Virus record (IMG/VR): IMGVR_UViG_3300042691_031027
Coordinates: 1-61,617 of that record
Source: a virus
Reading direction: 5' to 3' (one strand)
DNA length: 61,617 bases
Under the pieces are notes generated by a model that saw only the letters and a list, made by a program, of their open reading frames with translations, did no database searches and had not been told where the DNA came from. Both the position numbers and the translations under genes were made by a program. This document shows, piece after piece, positions 18,134-24,441 of this stretch. Each line of letters opens with the position of its first letter. The first letter of the stretch is position 1.

Positions 18134-18135
18134 AA

Positions 18136-18951
18136 TTACTCAGCATCTTCATTAACCGCTACTCCATAATAAATGTGATCGTTTTGAAGTTCATATCCGA
18201 ATTTCTGATCAACATTACCATTTCTGTTCTTGATAAAATTAATATAAGTACCACCACCATTTCTATCTGATTCTCTTCTCATTTCCATCATCGCATCAGT
18301 CATGTGTTTCAATTTATTTGAACCTACAAACTCACCTGATTTAGTAACTTGTTGAATCAATAAAAACGATGTGTAAGCGTTTATTTTATTTTCACCTTTA
18401 TTATTCTTAACACACAAATCAACTAACCATGATTCAGCTTGCTTACGATCCCATTTATTATCGTCACGAACACCTTCAATAATCTCAGCGATACTATCAA
18501 TCAAAATCAAATCCCAACCCATATTCATCACACCTTCAATTACATCTTTAGTGTTGTGTTCTAAATAGTCGGACATAAATAATGTTTGAATATTACCAAA
18601 TTGTGGAAAACGTTGTGTGTATTTGAACATTTGTTTCTTACCCATTTCACCTGAAATAAACAAACATTTTCTTCCACGATTCTGAACACCAGATAAAATA
18701 TCTAATAGTACAGTTGTTTTACCAACTCCTGGATCACCTATACACATTATATTAGTTGCACATGGTATACCACCTTCATGTGAAATCAGGTCATCAATCA
18801 TCATTCCACTTTTCATTGTTTCCATCATTCGTGGATCAATATCCAAGTTGTTCAATTTAACAATATCAAAATTGATATTAACTGGAGCTACTGTGAAATT
18901 AGCTACTTGATTTTTTTTACTTGGACGACCTCTTTTTTTACCTGTGTTCAT
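18136..18951 (-). CDS. RadA/Sms-like RecA-fold ATPase with N-terminal AT-hook
   Basis: 271 aa. Walker A is CIGDPGVGKTTVLLD (about residue 88); KCLFISGEMGKKQMFKYTQR corresponds to the GEES-type segment of RadA; MGWDLILIDSIAEI is Walker B; LLIQQVTKSGEFVGSNKLKH gives sensor residues; IKNRNGNVDQKFGY resembles the RadA KNRFG motif. The first residues, MNTGKKRGRPSKK, form an AT-hook. The start is placed at ATG 18951: reading further upstream would begin at the TTG of the TTGACC element. Role inferred as recombination, branch migration or replication loading. Confidence 0.75.
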   Translation of the reverse strand: MNTGKKRGRPSKKNQVANFTVAPVNINFDIVKLNNLDIDPRMMETMKSGMMIDDLISHEGGIPCATNIMCIGDPGVGKTTVLLDILSGVQNRGRKCLFISGEMGKKQMFKYTQRFPQFGNIQTLFMSDYLEHNTKDVIEGVMNMGWDLILIDSIAEIIEGVRDDNKWDRKQAESWLVDLCVKNNKGENKINAYTSFLLIQQVTKSGEFVGSNKLKHMTDAMMEMRRESDRNGGGTYINFIKNRNGNVDQKFGYELQNDHIYYGVAVNEDAE

Positions 18952-18967
18952 ATTTTTTAACTTTTTA

Positions 18968-19002
18968 TTTATACCTAAATTTACTGAAATAGTTGTGGTC
19001 AA
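18968..19002 (-). promoter_or_regulatory. Phage 18-nt-spacer element (TTGACC type)
   Basis: Minus strand TTGACC, 18 nt ending AAAT, then TTAGGTATAAA, located 17 bases before ATG 18951 of the RadA-like gene. Confidence 0.6.
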
Positions 19003-19006
19003 TCAA

Positions 19007-19114
19007 TTATCTTAATATTCGTTTAATTATCAATCCAATTATATCAATAATGTCTTTAATAATACCAAACACATTAACTATAATTACTAATAATATAAAC
19101 AACCAAATAATCAT
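19007..19114 (-). CDS. Membrane micropeptide, 35 aa
   Basis: Starts ATG 19114 and reads MIIWLFILLVIIVNVFGIIK, then DIIDIIGLIIKRILR. One transmembrane helix plus an amphipathic tail. It has its own copy of the phage element at 19130-19164. Function unknown; such peptides may act on the host membrane. Confidence 0.55.
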   Translation of the reverse strand: MIIWLFILLVIIVNVFGIIKDIIDIIGLIIKRILR

Positions 19115-19129
19115 TTTTTCCGCTTTTTC

Positions 19130-19164
19130 TTATATAATAAATTTAACATGATAGTTGTGGTCAA
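19130..19164 (-). promoter_or_regulatory. Phage 18-nt-spacer element (TTGACC type)
   Basis: Minus strand TTGACC, 18 nt ending AAAT, TTATTATATAA; precedes the 35-aa membrane micropeptide gene. Confidence 0.65.
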
Positions 19165-19168
19165 TCAA

Positions 19169-19270
19169 TTATTTAAACCATGTTTCATAAACGGCTTTAA
19201 TAACTACATAACCAATCACGGTTACAAAACTAATAATTAAAAACTCAGCGATTGTAATACTTGTTCCCAT
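19169..19270 (-). CDS. Membrane micropeptide, 33 aa
   Basis: Starts ATG 19270 and reads MGTSITIAEFLIISFVTVIG, then YVVIKAVYETWFK. A single transmembrane helix with a short charged tail. Its own TTGACC-type element is at 19288-19322. Unrecognised. Confidence 0.5.
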   Translation of the reverse strand: MGTSITIAEFLIISFVTVIGYVVIKAVYETWFK

Positions 19271-19287
19271 TTTTTTTTATTTTTTTC

Positions 19288-19322
19288 TTATATAATAAAG
19301 ATAGCAAGGAAGTCCGGGTCAT
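19288..19322 (-). promoter_or_regulatory. Phage 18-nt-spacer element (ATGACC type)
   Basis: Minus strand ATGACC, 18 nt ending ATCT, TTATTATATAA; serves the 33-aa micropeptide gene and overlaps the hairpin at 19303-19341. Confidence 0.6.
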
Positions 19323-19341
19323 TTTCCCGAACTCTCTTGCT
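19303..19341 (-). terminator. Strong hairpin, terminator-like, overlapping a promoter element
   Basis: A 16-bp imperfect inverted repeat (AGCAAGAGAGTTCGGG and CCCGGACTTCCTTGCT, minus strand) with a 7-nt loop follows the stop of the 63-aa gene at 19355. There is no clear U-tract. The ATGACC box falls across its loop and 3' arm. Confidence 0.5.
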
Positions 19342-19354
19342 GGAGTATAAAAAA

Positions 19355-19546
19355 TTATACTATCTTGTACTTATAGTTACTATAATCATACTGCCTAATT
19401 ATATCAATAGCATTCAACATAGCAGTTTTATCATAGTAAGATTGAGATACATTTAACTCACTTACCCATTTTTGATAGTTAGGGTCTAACATAGTTTGTT
19501 CTCTTTCTTTTTCAATTTGTTCAAGACGTTCAATTGATGTATTCAT
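19355..19546 (-). CDS. Small hypothetical protein
   Basis: 63 aa from ATG 19546 (MNTSIERLEQIEKEREQTML...). The longer frame starting at 19657 is rejected because it overlaps the next gene, while 19546 has the recurrent AAAAGTTATG context. Helical; contains LNAIDIIRQYDYSNYKYKIV at the C-terminus. Unrecognised. Confidence 0.55.
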   Translation of the reverse strand: MNTSIERLEQIEKEREQTMLDPNYQKWVSELNVSQSYYDKTAMLNAIDIIRQYDYSNYKYKIV

Positions 19547-19556
19547 AACTTTTATT

Positions 19557-19769
19557 TTATTGATCAAACCAACTTTTTTCTCCTCTTCTAGGTTGCGCTT
19601 TAGGACGTTCTTTAAATTTTGCTTTTCGTCCTCTAGGCTTTTTCCAAGAATCATCATCAGTAAATGTGATCCAATTTTGTCTTTTAATTTGTTCGTAAAA
19701 TATTTCTTTACGCTTTTTCTCCCATTCCGGATTTGGTTTCGGATATACTGGTGGTGGATAGGTACTCAT
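19557..19769 (-). CDS. Basic small hypothetical protein
   Basis: 70 aa from ATG 19769 (MSTYPPPVYPKPNPEWEKKR...); an ATG eight codons earlier (19793) is also possible. Pro-rich N-terminus and basic C-terminus with WKKPRGRKAKFKERPKAQPR, which could bind nucleic acid. Its start lies inside the 3' end of the preceding membrane-protein gene. Confidence 0.5.
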   Translation of the reverse strand: MSTYPPPVYPKPNPEWEKKRKEIFYEQIKRQNWITFTDDDSWKKPRGRKAKFKERPKAQPRRGEKSWFDQ

Positions 19770-19944
19770 CGATTTGTTTTTCAAGTTTATCAAGTGTTTT
19801 TTGAATAATTAATGAATTTAAAATCCAAATAGTGGCAATTATAGGCCATATAACATAATGAAATCCTTCTCCCCAACTAAAGATAATAGATAAAGCTGAG
19901 GCTGATAATCCAATTCCCATAAGGACATACTGTACTTTTTTCAT
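19708..19944 (-). CDS. Two-helix membrane protein
   Basis: 78 aa. Two hydrophobic helices (MKKVQYVLMGIGLSASALSI and HYVIWPIIATIWILNSLII) followed by a charged cytoplasmic tail. Overlaps the next gene by about 60 bases. Function unknown. Confidence 0.55.
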   Translation of the reverse strand: MKKVQYVLMGIGLSASALSIIFSWGEGFHYVIWPIIATIWILNSLIIQKTLDKLEKQIDEYLSTTSISETKSGMGEKA

Positions 19945-19965
19945 AGTTTATATTTATTTTATTGT

Positions 19966-20094
19966 TTACTTATTTATTTGTTCAAGTATTTCAAGGGCTT
20001 CTTCTTTAGTAACCCACCCATTTCCATCTACATCAATCATATCACCAACATAATACATCTCATCATAACACATCAAATCTTCTAATGTCAACAT
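19966..20094 (-). CDS. EF-hand micropeptide, 42 aa
   Basis: Starts ATG 20094. The sequence is MLTLEDLMCYDEMYYVGDMI followed by DVDGNGWVTKEEALEILEQI and NK. DVDGNGWVTKEE is a complete 12-residue EF-hand loop: Asp at 1 and 3, Asn at 5, Gly at 6, hydrophobic at 8, Thr at 9 and Glu at 12, flanked by two helices. A single EF-hand in so short a protein suggests a calcium-dependent dimer or adaptor. The 42-aa length fits one motif exactly. Not a family I can name in phages. Confidence 0.6.
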   Translation of the reverse strand: MLTLEDLMCYDEMYYVGDMIDVDGNGWVTKEEALEILEQINK

Positions 20095-20097
20095 AAA

Positions 20098-20208
20098 TTA
20101 TTTTTTAATTATTAACTCAAAAATTAATCCTATTATTCCTAATGTTATCACACTAACACTAAACCATAATGTTAGAAAGTAAAAAAAGTTTTCTATTTTC
20201 TCTCTCAT
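20098..20208 (-). CDS. Membrane micropeptide, 36 aa
   Basis: Starts ATG 20208: MREKIENFFYFLTLWFSVSV then ITLGIIGLIFELIIKK. One long hydrophobic helix with basic ends. Three bases separate it from the EF-hand gene, so the two are likely co-expressed. Unrecognised. Confidence 0.5.
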   Translation of the reverse strand: MREKIENFFYFLTLWFSVSVITLGIIGLIFELIIKK

Positions 20209-20213
20209 GATTA

Positions 20214-20612
20214 TTATTTTTTAAGTATTGATTGAGTGATCATATTATTGTTAAGTGCCTTATCTAAATCGGCCCAATATCCATTCCCATATTCTCTTAC
20301 TTCCCATCCTTGTTCTGGAGTGAACAGATAAACATATTCTTCAAAATATTCTTTTGTATAGTCAACATATGAACAAGTACGGGCGTGGTTTTTCTTTTCA
20401 CCTCTATCTCTATGATATGCTACACATGTTTCAATAGTATCTTTTAAAATACTGATATCACCTAACTCAATCAATTTACGTACTCTCTCTTCTGTGGTAT
20501 AATATGTATTTAAAAATTTTCCATTGTATTCTAGATAACCATCAAAATGACAATAAATGTAGTTAACGGTTCCGTCTTGATTTAAAATTCCAATGTTTGA
20601 TCTTGTACTCAT
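20214..20612 (-). CDS. Conserved phage hypothetical protein (MSTRSNIG type)
   Basis: 132 aa. MSTRSNIGILNQDGTVNYIY, then CHFDGYLEYNGKFLNTYYTT is a pattern seen in many phage and plasmid proteins of unknown role. Later EQGWEVREYGNGYWADLDKA. Start has the AAAAGTTATG context. No function known to me. Confidence 0.65.
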   Translation of the reverse strand: MSTRSNIGILNQDGTVNYIYCHFDGYLEYNGKFLNTYYTTEERVRKLIELGDISILKDTIETCVAYHRDRGEKKNHARTCSYVDYTKEYFEEYVYLFTPEQGWEVREYGNGYWADLDKALNNNMITQSILKK

Positions 20613-20629
20613 AACTTTTATTTTTATTT

Positions 20630-20773
20630 TTAACTTAATGATAATAAAATAGCGGCTGTATTATATTTTTTTCTCAAACGTTTCAGTTCTTTATTATAAT
20701 CAGACTCTGAAATAATTCCATCTGCTAATTTTTGATATAACTTCTTATAATCCCTAACCATTTGTTTATTCAT
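20630..20773 (-). CDS. Small basic helical protein
   Basis: 47 aa from ATG 20773 (MNKQMVRDYKKLYQKLADGI...). Lys/Arg-rich helix followed by a hydrophobic end (AAILLSLS). It has its own TTGACC-type element upstream. Unrecognised. Confidence 0.5.
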   Translation of the reverse strand: MNKQMVRDYKKLYQKLADGIISESDYNKELKRLRKKYNTAAILLSLS

Positions 20774-20783
20774 AACCTTTTTA

Positions 20784-20819
20784 TTTATATAATAAATTTA
20801 GTGAATTAATCGCGGTCAA
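20784..20819 (-). promoter_or_regulatory. Phage 18-nt-spacer element (TTGACC type)
   Basis: Minus strand TTGACC, 18 nt ending AAAT, TTATTATATAA; eleven bases of A-rich leader precede ATG 20773. Confidence 0.65.
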
Positions 20820-20993
20820 TTACTCAATTTCTGTTTCTACTACCACCGCGTAATCGTATGTATAATCTGTTTCACCATTTTCTATATCCTTAGCGTACGC
20901 TTCGGCTTTAAATTTATCAGTAAATACTTTTATATGAACATCACATAAACCTTCATACTGCCAACCACCCATTACTACATAAACTTTTTTCAT
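20820..20993 (-). CDS. Small conserved phage-type protein
   Basis: 57 aa from ATG 20993: MKKVYVVMGGWQYEGLCDVH, then IKVFTDKFKAEAYAKDIENG. The pattern (VY-V-GGW-YEG, VFTDK-KAEAYA) is a small alpha/beta fold seen in phage accessory regions. Function unknown. Its stop lies on the next TTGACC box downstream. Confidence 0.55.
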   Translation of the reverse strand: MKKVYVVMGGWQYEGLCDVHIKVFTDKFKAEAYAKDIENGETDYTYDYAVVVETEIE

Positions 20994-21004
20994 ATTTTTT
21001 ATTT

Positions 21005-21036
21005 ATATTTAAATATACTTAATTAGTCGCGGTCAA
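21005..21036 (-). promoter_or_regulatory. Phage 18-nt-spacer element inside upstream gene end
   Basis: Minus strand TTGACC, 18 nt ending ATAT, TTAAATATAAA. The TTGACC box is inside the last codons (Ile-Asp-Arg-Asp) of the 49-aa gene at 21023-21172. Confidence 0.6.
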
Positions 21037-21172
21037 TTTTCCATTTACGAGCAGCTGTTTTAGATTGTTGTTTTTTCTTATCTGTAACAACTTTATTCTT
21101 AAAACGACCATCATAAGCTCCTTGGCTGATCATATCTAATCTTTTTCCACTTGTGTAATTCAACTGTTTCAT
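21023..21172 (-). CDS. Small basic protein
   Basis: 49 aa from ATG 21172 (MKQLNYTSGKRLDMISQGAY...), with KKKQQSKTAARKWKIDRD at the end. Basic and possibly nucleic-acid-binding. Its last codons double as the TTGACC box of the next gene. Unrecognised. Confidence 0.5.
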   Translation of the reverse strand: MKQLNYTSGKRLDMISQGAYDGRFKNKVVTDKKKQQSKTAARKWKIDRD

Positions 21173-21184
21173 TTACTTTTTATT

Positions 21185-21218
21185 TATATAATAAATTTAG
21201 TATAAGAGTCGCGGTCAT
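21185..21218 (-). promoter_or_regulatory. Phage 18-nt-spacer element (ATGACC type)
   Basis: Minus strand ATGACC, 18 nt ending AAAT, TTATTATATAA; precedes the 49-aa basic protein gene and directly follows the terminator at 21228-21263. Confidence 0.6.
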
Positions 21219-21227
21219 CCAACATAT

Positions 21228-21263
21228 TAAAAAAATGGCTACTCTCATACGAGAGCAACCATT
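21228..21263 (-). terminator. Rho-independent terminator
   Basis: Minus strand AATGGTTGCTCTC, loop GTAT, GAGAGTAGCCATT, followed by a run of T. A 13-bp stem allowing two G-U pairs. It ends the unit carrying the exported 126-aa protein. Confidence 0.75.
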
Positions 21264-21287
21264 ATTCCGGGTGGCGTGTGGTTTCTT

Positions 21288-21668
21288 TTATTCAGTTTCG
21301 TATTCGTATATTACTCCAGTATCATATCCAATACCAAATACAGTATGGGTAGTTACTTCGGGTCTAAATTTCTTCATCATGAATAAACATTTATCACCAT
21401 TCTTATTTACACATTTCCAAGTAAGTACAACATGATCATCATATGTTGTTTTTTCTGATTCACCATATGTCTTGAACTTATGTGTACCGATAGTCACATT
21501 GTAGCCGTCGAGTATAATAAAATAATCTTCAGGGTATTGTTCTTCTACTTTTACCCACTCACCCTCTTTGTATTCAAGTTTAGCGGAGCGTAGTACTTTA
21601 CTGAAGCTTTGTGAGTAACTAAATAATGTTGTTAGTAGACAAACTACAATGAGTGCGACTTTTTTCAT
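21288..21668 (-). CDS. Exported protein with flavobacterial-type signal peptide
   Basis: 126 aa. MKKVALIVVCLLTTLFSYSQ is a Sec signal peptide of the form common in Bacteroidota. The mature part is beta-rich (VTIGTHKFKTYGESEKTTYD, then VVLTWKCVNKNGDKCLFMMK) with two Cys that could form a disulfide. It is similar in organisation to the exported protein at 29607-29918. A terminator follows it. Role unknown; probably periplasmic. Confidence 0.65.
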   Translation of the reverse strand: MKKVALIVVCLLTTLFSYSQSFSKVLRSAKLEYKEGEWVKVEEQYPEDYFIILDGYNVTIGTHKFKTYGESEKTTYDDHVVLTWKCVNKNGDKCLFMMKKFRPEVTTHTVFGIGYDTGVIYEYETE

Positions 21669-21681
21669 TTTGTTTTTTATT

Positions 21682-22290
21682 TTAATTTTCTGTTTCTGGT
21701 ATTTCTTCGTCTATTCCATCCATTAAAGTATTATCCCATAATGAATTTTCTAACCTACTTAATTCTTCCTTTAATGTTTCGATACTATAACTATTATTAT
21801 ATTTAGTATTTGGATCCAATTCTTTAATATCGTCAATCAAAGATTGTCTATAACCCTTATTATAAAATCTCTCCTCGATAGAGTCGGCTAAGTCTTGCAT
21901 CTGTTCAGTCCCATATACGGATATACGGAGATCATAATCATACCACTTAGTCTTATAATCAGTTATTAAAAACCCTTTAGTGAGTTTCCTAGACAGATTA
22001 TGTAATTTCCAATTCCTCACTCTAACGATTGAGTTATCACTTCCAAATAAGTGTAAAAAACGTAATACCCACCTTGGACACCATTTAGGTTTAGCTTTAT
22101 GATCCATGAAGATCACTAACGGTTCCATTGCTTTGAAGATGTCTCCTTCATCTTTCCAAGGTATACTACCTAAGTACTGATACTTTTCATGAAAGTTCTT
22201 AGGAAAGAACACCGCACGCAAGTCATCTAATGTGATGTCTCTGGTATGTATGTACTTATATTTTTTACCTTTAAATAGTATCATGACCAA
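21682..22290 (-). CDS. Hypothetical protein
   Basis: 202 aa, alpha/beta with Trp- and Lys-rich segments (KPKWCPRWVLRFLHLFGSDN) and a helical acidic C-terminus (SIETLKEELSRLENSLWDNT). No recognised motif. The start may be the second ATG at 22284, since the first overlaps the upstream gene. Confidence 0.55.
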   Translation of the reverse strand: MVMILFKGKKYKYIHTRDITLDDLRAVFFPKNFHEKYQYLGSIPWKDEGDIFKAMEPLVIFMDHKAKPKWCPRWVLRFLHLFGSDNSIVRVRNWKLHNLSRKLTKGFLITDYKTKWYDYDLRISVYGTEQMQDLADSIEERFYNKGYRQSLIDDIKELDPNTKYNNSYSIETLKEELSRLENSLWDNTLMDGIDEEIPETEN

Positions 22291-22486
22291 GATATTTATA
22301 TGCTAATTGAATTAATTCTGTTCTCAGTTCACCAAAAGGTAATTCATCATTACCATCATCCCTAACATCCCAAACTGGAATAAAACACTCATCACCATCT
22401 TCTCTATAGGTGATTTCAAATTCTTCACCATCATGTTCAATTGAAAAAACAGCTGTTCGGTAAGTCTCTACTCTTGTAATTTTCAT
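22271..22486 (-). CDS. Small hypothetical protein
   Basis: 71 aa, a compact beta-rich protein (TRVETYRTAVFSIEHDGEEF, EITYREDGDECFIPVWDVRD). First gene after the phage element at 22503-22537. Unrecognised. Confidence 0.55.
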   Translation of the reverse strand: MKITRVETYRTAVFSIEHDGEEFEITYREDGDECFIPVWDVRDDGNDELPFGELRTELIQLAYKYLGHDTI

Positions 22487-22502
22487 GTTTTTAATATTTA
22501 CT

Positions 22503-22537
22503 TATTTATATAAATATATACTTGATGTTGCGGTTAA
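22503..22537 (-). promoter_or_regulatory. Phage 18-nt-spacer element (TTAACC type)
   Basis: Minus strand TTAACC, 18 nt ending ATAT, TTATATAAATAA; lies between the long tRNA-like gene and the 71-aa gene. Confidence 0.5.
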
Positions 22538-22546
22538 GAAAATTTG

Positions 22547-22674
22547 AAGTCAGAACAGGATTCGAACCTGTATGAGAGTCTGATTGATGGACTAGTATCG
22601 TCTTTACTCCTCTCTAAATGGACGCCCTCAGTATTTGGGTTTTCTCTTAGCGTCTACCATTCCGCCACCTGACT
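22547..22674 (-). tRNA. Irregular tRNA-like gene, about 128 nt, identity unresolved
   Basis: The acceptor arm is AGTCAGG pairing with TCTGACT; the T arm is ACAGG TTCGAAT CCTGT; a D-arm of leucine-tRNA style is present (GCGGAATGGTAGACGC). Between the D and T arms are about 80 nt instead of 25 to 45, with internal complementarity (GACGC with GCGTC, CCC with GGG, GAGAG with CTCTC). No ordinary 5-bp anticodon stem is obvious; ATCAATC within AGTCC-ATCAATC-AGACT is one candidate loop with CAA. It may carry an insertion, have an extreme variable arm or be a tRNA-like RNA with another function. Confidence 0.5.
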
Positions 22675-22679
22675 ATTTT

Positions 22680-22865
22680 TTATTCCTCAATTAATTTTTT
22701 ATAGATATCATCAGTATCTCTGCCCATCATATCGTACTTCTTACCCTGTTCAATCCATTCGGTCTTTATCCAGTTATCATCATGATACCAAGTTTCCCAA
22801 CCATTTTCTCGAAGAATTTTTGCTTTTTCTTCGTAGTTTTCTATTTCATTTTTTTCTTTTAACAT
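22680..22865 (-). CDS. Small acidic hypothetical protein
   Basis: 61 aa (MLKEKNEIENYEEKAKILRE, then NGWETWYHDDNWIKTEWIEQ). Charged, Trp-rich; placed between two tRNA-like genes. Start has AAAGTTATG context. Unrecognised. Confidence 0.5.
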   Translation of the reverse strand: MLKEKNEIENYEEKAKILRENGWETWYHDDNWIKTEWIEQGKKYDMMGRDTDDIYKKLIEE

Positions 22866-22880
22866 AACTTTAGTTTTTAG

Positions 22881-22954
22881 TAGTCAGGACAGGATTCGAA
22901 CCTGAATTGATTTAGCACCAATCGCGACCATGTTACAACTTCCGCTACCTGACT
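22881..22954 (-). tRNA. Irregular tRNA-like gene, 74 nt, identity unresolved
   Basis: The acceptor AGTCAGG/CCTGACT is a perfect 7-bp helix, with discriminator A and T arm CAGG TTCGAAT CCTG. The middle does not fold into a standard anticodon arm; GATTG...CAATT gives five pairs (one G-U) around a 9-nt loop that contains GCT, which would suggest Ser, but no variable arm remains. Same acceptor and T arm as the elements at 22547 and 25154. Confidence 0.5.
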
Positions 22955-22961
22955 ATTATTA

Positions 22962-23156
22962 TTAATTGATAACTGGTTGATCTTTCTGAGTATTGATTTG
23001 TACATTTAAAACCTTAGCCTGGTTTTTAAGAGTGTCTATCCAACACTTAACCTTATGGGCTTGGTGAGGAGCGTCAGCGTGAATGTTGTACCACATTTCG
23101 GCTTCGAGTTCGTAAATCACTTGATTGATTTGACTGAGTTGTTGTTCTGGTTTCAT
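22962..23156 (-). CDS. Small helical protein
   Basis: 64 aa (MKPEQQLSQINQVIYELEAE, then MWYNIHADAPHQAHKVKCWI). All-helical, Gln-rich. AAAAGTTATG start context and a phage element upstream. Unrecognised. Confidence 0.5.
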   Translation of the reverse strand: MKPEQQLSQINQVIYELEAEMWYNIHADAPHQAHKVKCWIDTLKNQAKVLNVQINTQKDQPVIN

Positions 23157-23170
23157 AACTTTTATTTTTT

Positions 23171-23205
23171 ATTATAATTAAATATACGTATATAATTGGG
23201 GTTAA
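23171..23205 (-). promoter_or_regulatory. Phage 18-nt-spacer element (TTAACC type)
   Basis: Minus strand TTAACC, 18 nt ending ATAT, TTAATTATAATAA, before ATG 23156. The remaining sequence up to 23273 holds nothing else recognisable. Confidence 0.5.
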
Positions 23206-23273
23206 CAAAAAATTTTATAACTCTCTCTTTTTTACGGTTTGTGAACGGTTGTGTGAAGGGGTTATTTTGAAAA

Positions 23274-23618
23274 TTACTTAGTACATTTTTCACAAAATTG
23301 TGGAGGTAGATATTCTAAATCTCCTCTGATATACATAAGTTCTTCTTCTGAAAAATCTTTGGCTGTTCTTAGTATCACTCTACAACTAGAACATAACAAC
23401 GCCCCCGCTCCACCATTAAATTTTACAATAGCTTTTTCTTCTGGTTGTTCCCAATATCTACAATAAAAATGTTCACCTAACTCATCTATTAAACTTTGGG
23501 GGTATCCCTGTTCTACTAACCAAACTAGAGAGTCTTGTCTTCTGTCTTCTGGTATTGGTTTTGGAAATCCATACTGCCATCCTGATGGTGGGTCAATCAT
23601 TAGTGCCATAAGTTTCAT
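23274..23618 (-). CDS. Zinc-ribbon-like small protein
   Basis: 114 aa from ATG 23618 (MKLMALMIDPPSGWQYGFPK); the longer frame would overlap the upstream gene too far. Two Cys pairs, ALLCSSCRVILR and QFCEKCTK, suggest one zinc site. The segment MIDPPSGW-YGFPKP is a pattern I associate with phage accessory proteins. Function unknown. Confidence 0.55.
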   Translation of the reverse strand: MKLMALMIDPPSGWQYGFPKPIPEDRRQDSLVWLVEQGYPQSLIDELGEHFYCRYWEQPEEKAIVKFNGGAGALLCSSCRVILRTAKDFSEEELMYIRGDLEYLPPQFCEKCTK

Positions 23619-23799
23619 TATAGTATTTTTCTTTATTTGTACCACCCCAACCATCATACCCATCTGATGAACCTTCTTCAAAAGCATCTAGGATCTGATT
23701 ACGTTCCATTTCTTTGGCTTGTTCAATAATGTAAGATGGTATACCTCTACAAGGTGCTTGTAATTGTTCTATTAAATAGTCTACTGCTGTTTGTTTCAT
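23593..23799 (-). CDS. MKQTAV-family small protein, copy 1
   Basis: 68 aa: MKQTAVDYLIEQLQ, then IIEQAKEMERNQILDAFEEG, ending KEKYYNETYGTND. It shares three blocks with the proteins at 24207-24440 and 24442-24699: MKQ(T/S)AV at the start, (D/E)xAKxMExxQI in the middle and YYNET at the end. Helical; function unknown. Confidence 0.65.
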   Translation of the reverse strand: MKQTAVDYLIEQLQAPCRGIPSYIIEQAKEMERNQILDAFEEGSSDGYDGWGGTNKEKYYNETYGTND

Positions 23800-23800
23800 C

Positions 23801-24205
23801 TTATTTGTTTTTAACTATTTCAATTAATTTTTTAAGGCATTCAAGTTCTGCTTCTTCATATGTAAAGTTATATTTTTCTTCTAATTCAGTATTAATAGAG
23901 ATTTCTGTTATTACATATCCATATTGAAGATAGTCATCCATATATTCAATTTGATAATGCAACCCATACTTCTCTCTAAACCATCTAAATGCTTGTTGGT
24001 ATAGTGGTGCACTACACGCCTTATCTAAAAAATTATTATTCACCCAATCACTCGGACTTTCATTCATACCAAATTCTGTTTCTAAAAAATATTCGGTAAA
24101 ATTACTTGGTATTAGTGTTGACCTAAACCAACCAAAGCAAGGCTCATCAAATCCTAATTCTTTTAAAGCTAATGCTTGTTCGTAAGGTACAAATACTGTT
24201 GTCAT
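23801..24205 (-). CDS. Conserved phage-type hypothetical protein
   Basis: 134 aa: MTTVFVPYEQALALKELGFD, then EPCFGWFRSTLIPSNFTEYF, ending in helix TYEEAELECLKKLIEIVKNK. Aromatic-rich with a repeated Trp-Phe-Arg motif (GWFRS, RWFREK). Interleaved between members of the MKQTAV family. Function unknown. Confidence 0.6.
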   Translation of the reverse strand: MTTVFVPYEQALALKELGFDEPCFGWFRSTLIPSNFTEYFLETEFGMNESPSDWVNNNFLDKACSAPLYQQAFRWFREKYGLHYQIEYMDDYLQYGYVITEISINTELEEKYNFTYEEAELECLKKLIEIVKNK

Positions 24206-24206
24206 G

Positions 24207-24440
24207 TTATTTGGTTTTAAATGTTTCGTTATAGTATTGTTCTGCTTTATTTTCTTTGGTTTTATCCCATTGATGCGTTATAAATCCTTTTTTAAAAGCC
24301 TCAACAATCTGTTCCTTCTCCATTCCTTTGGCTCTATCAATAGCATCAACTAATAATAAACTTTCCATTGGTTGTATTTTAATTTTACTTAAAATCTCGC
24401 TAAACTCTTTTAATAAAAATTCTACTGCTGATTGTTTCAT
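24207..24440 (-). CDS. MKQTAV-family small protein, copy 2
   Basis: 77 aa from ATG 24440 (MKQSAVEFLLKEFSEILSKI); the longer frame from 24476 overlaps copy 3. Middle block VDAIDRAKGMEKEQIVEAFK, C-terminal EQYYNETFKTK. Start context matches copy 1 (TAAGATGAAACA). Function unknown. Confidence 0.62.
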   Translation of the reverse strand: MKQSAVEFLLKEFSEILSKIKIQPMESLLLVDAIDRAKGMEKEQIVEAFKKGFITHQWDKTKENKAEQYYNETFKTK

Positions 24441-24441
24441 C

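Noticed and set aside
18952-19002. Upstream extension of the RadA-like gene to 19002
   Set aside because: The extension begins at the TTG of the TTGACC element and runs through the A/T box; the ATG at 18951 has the AT-hook N-terminus.
22547-22674. Group I intron in the long tRNA-like gene
   Set aside because: The extra sequence is only about 50-80 nt, far too short for a self-splicing group I intron.
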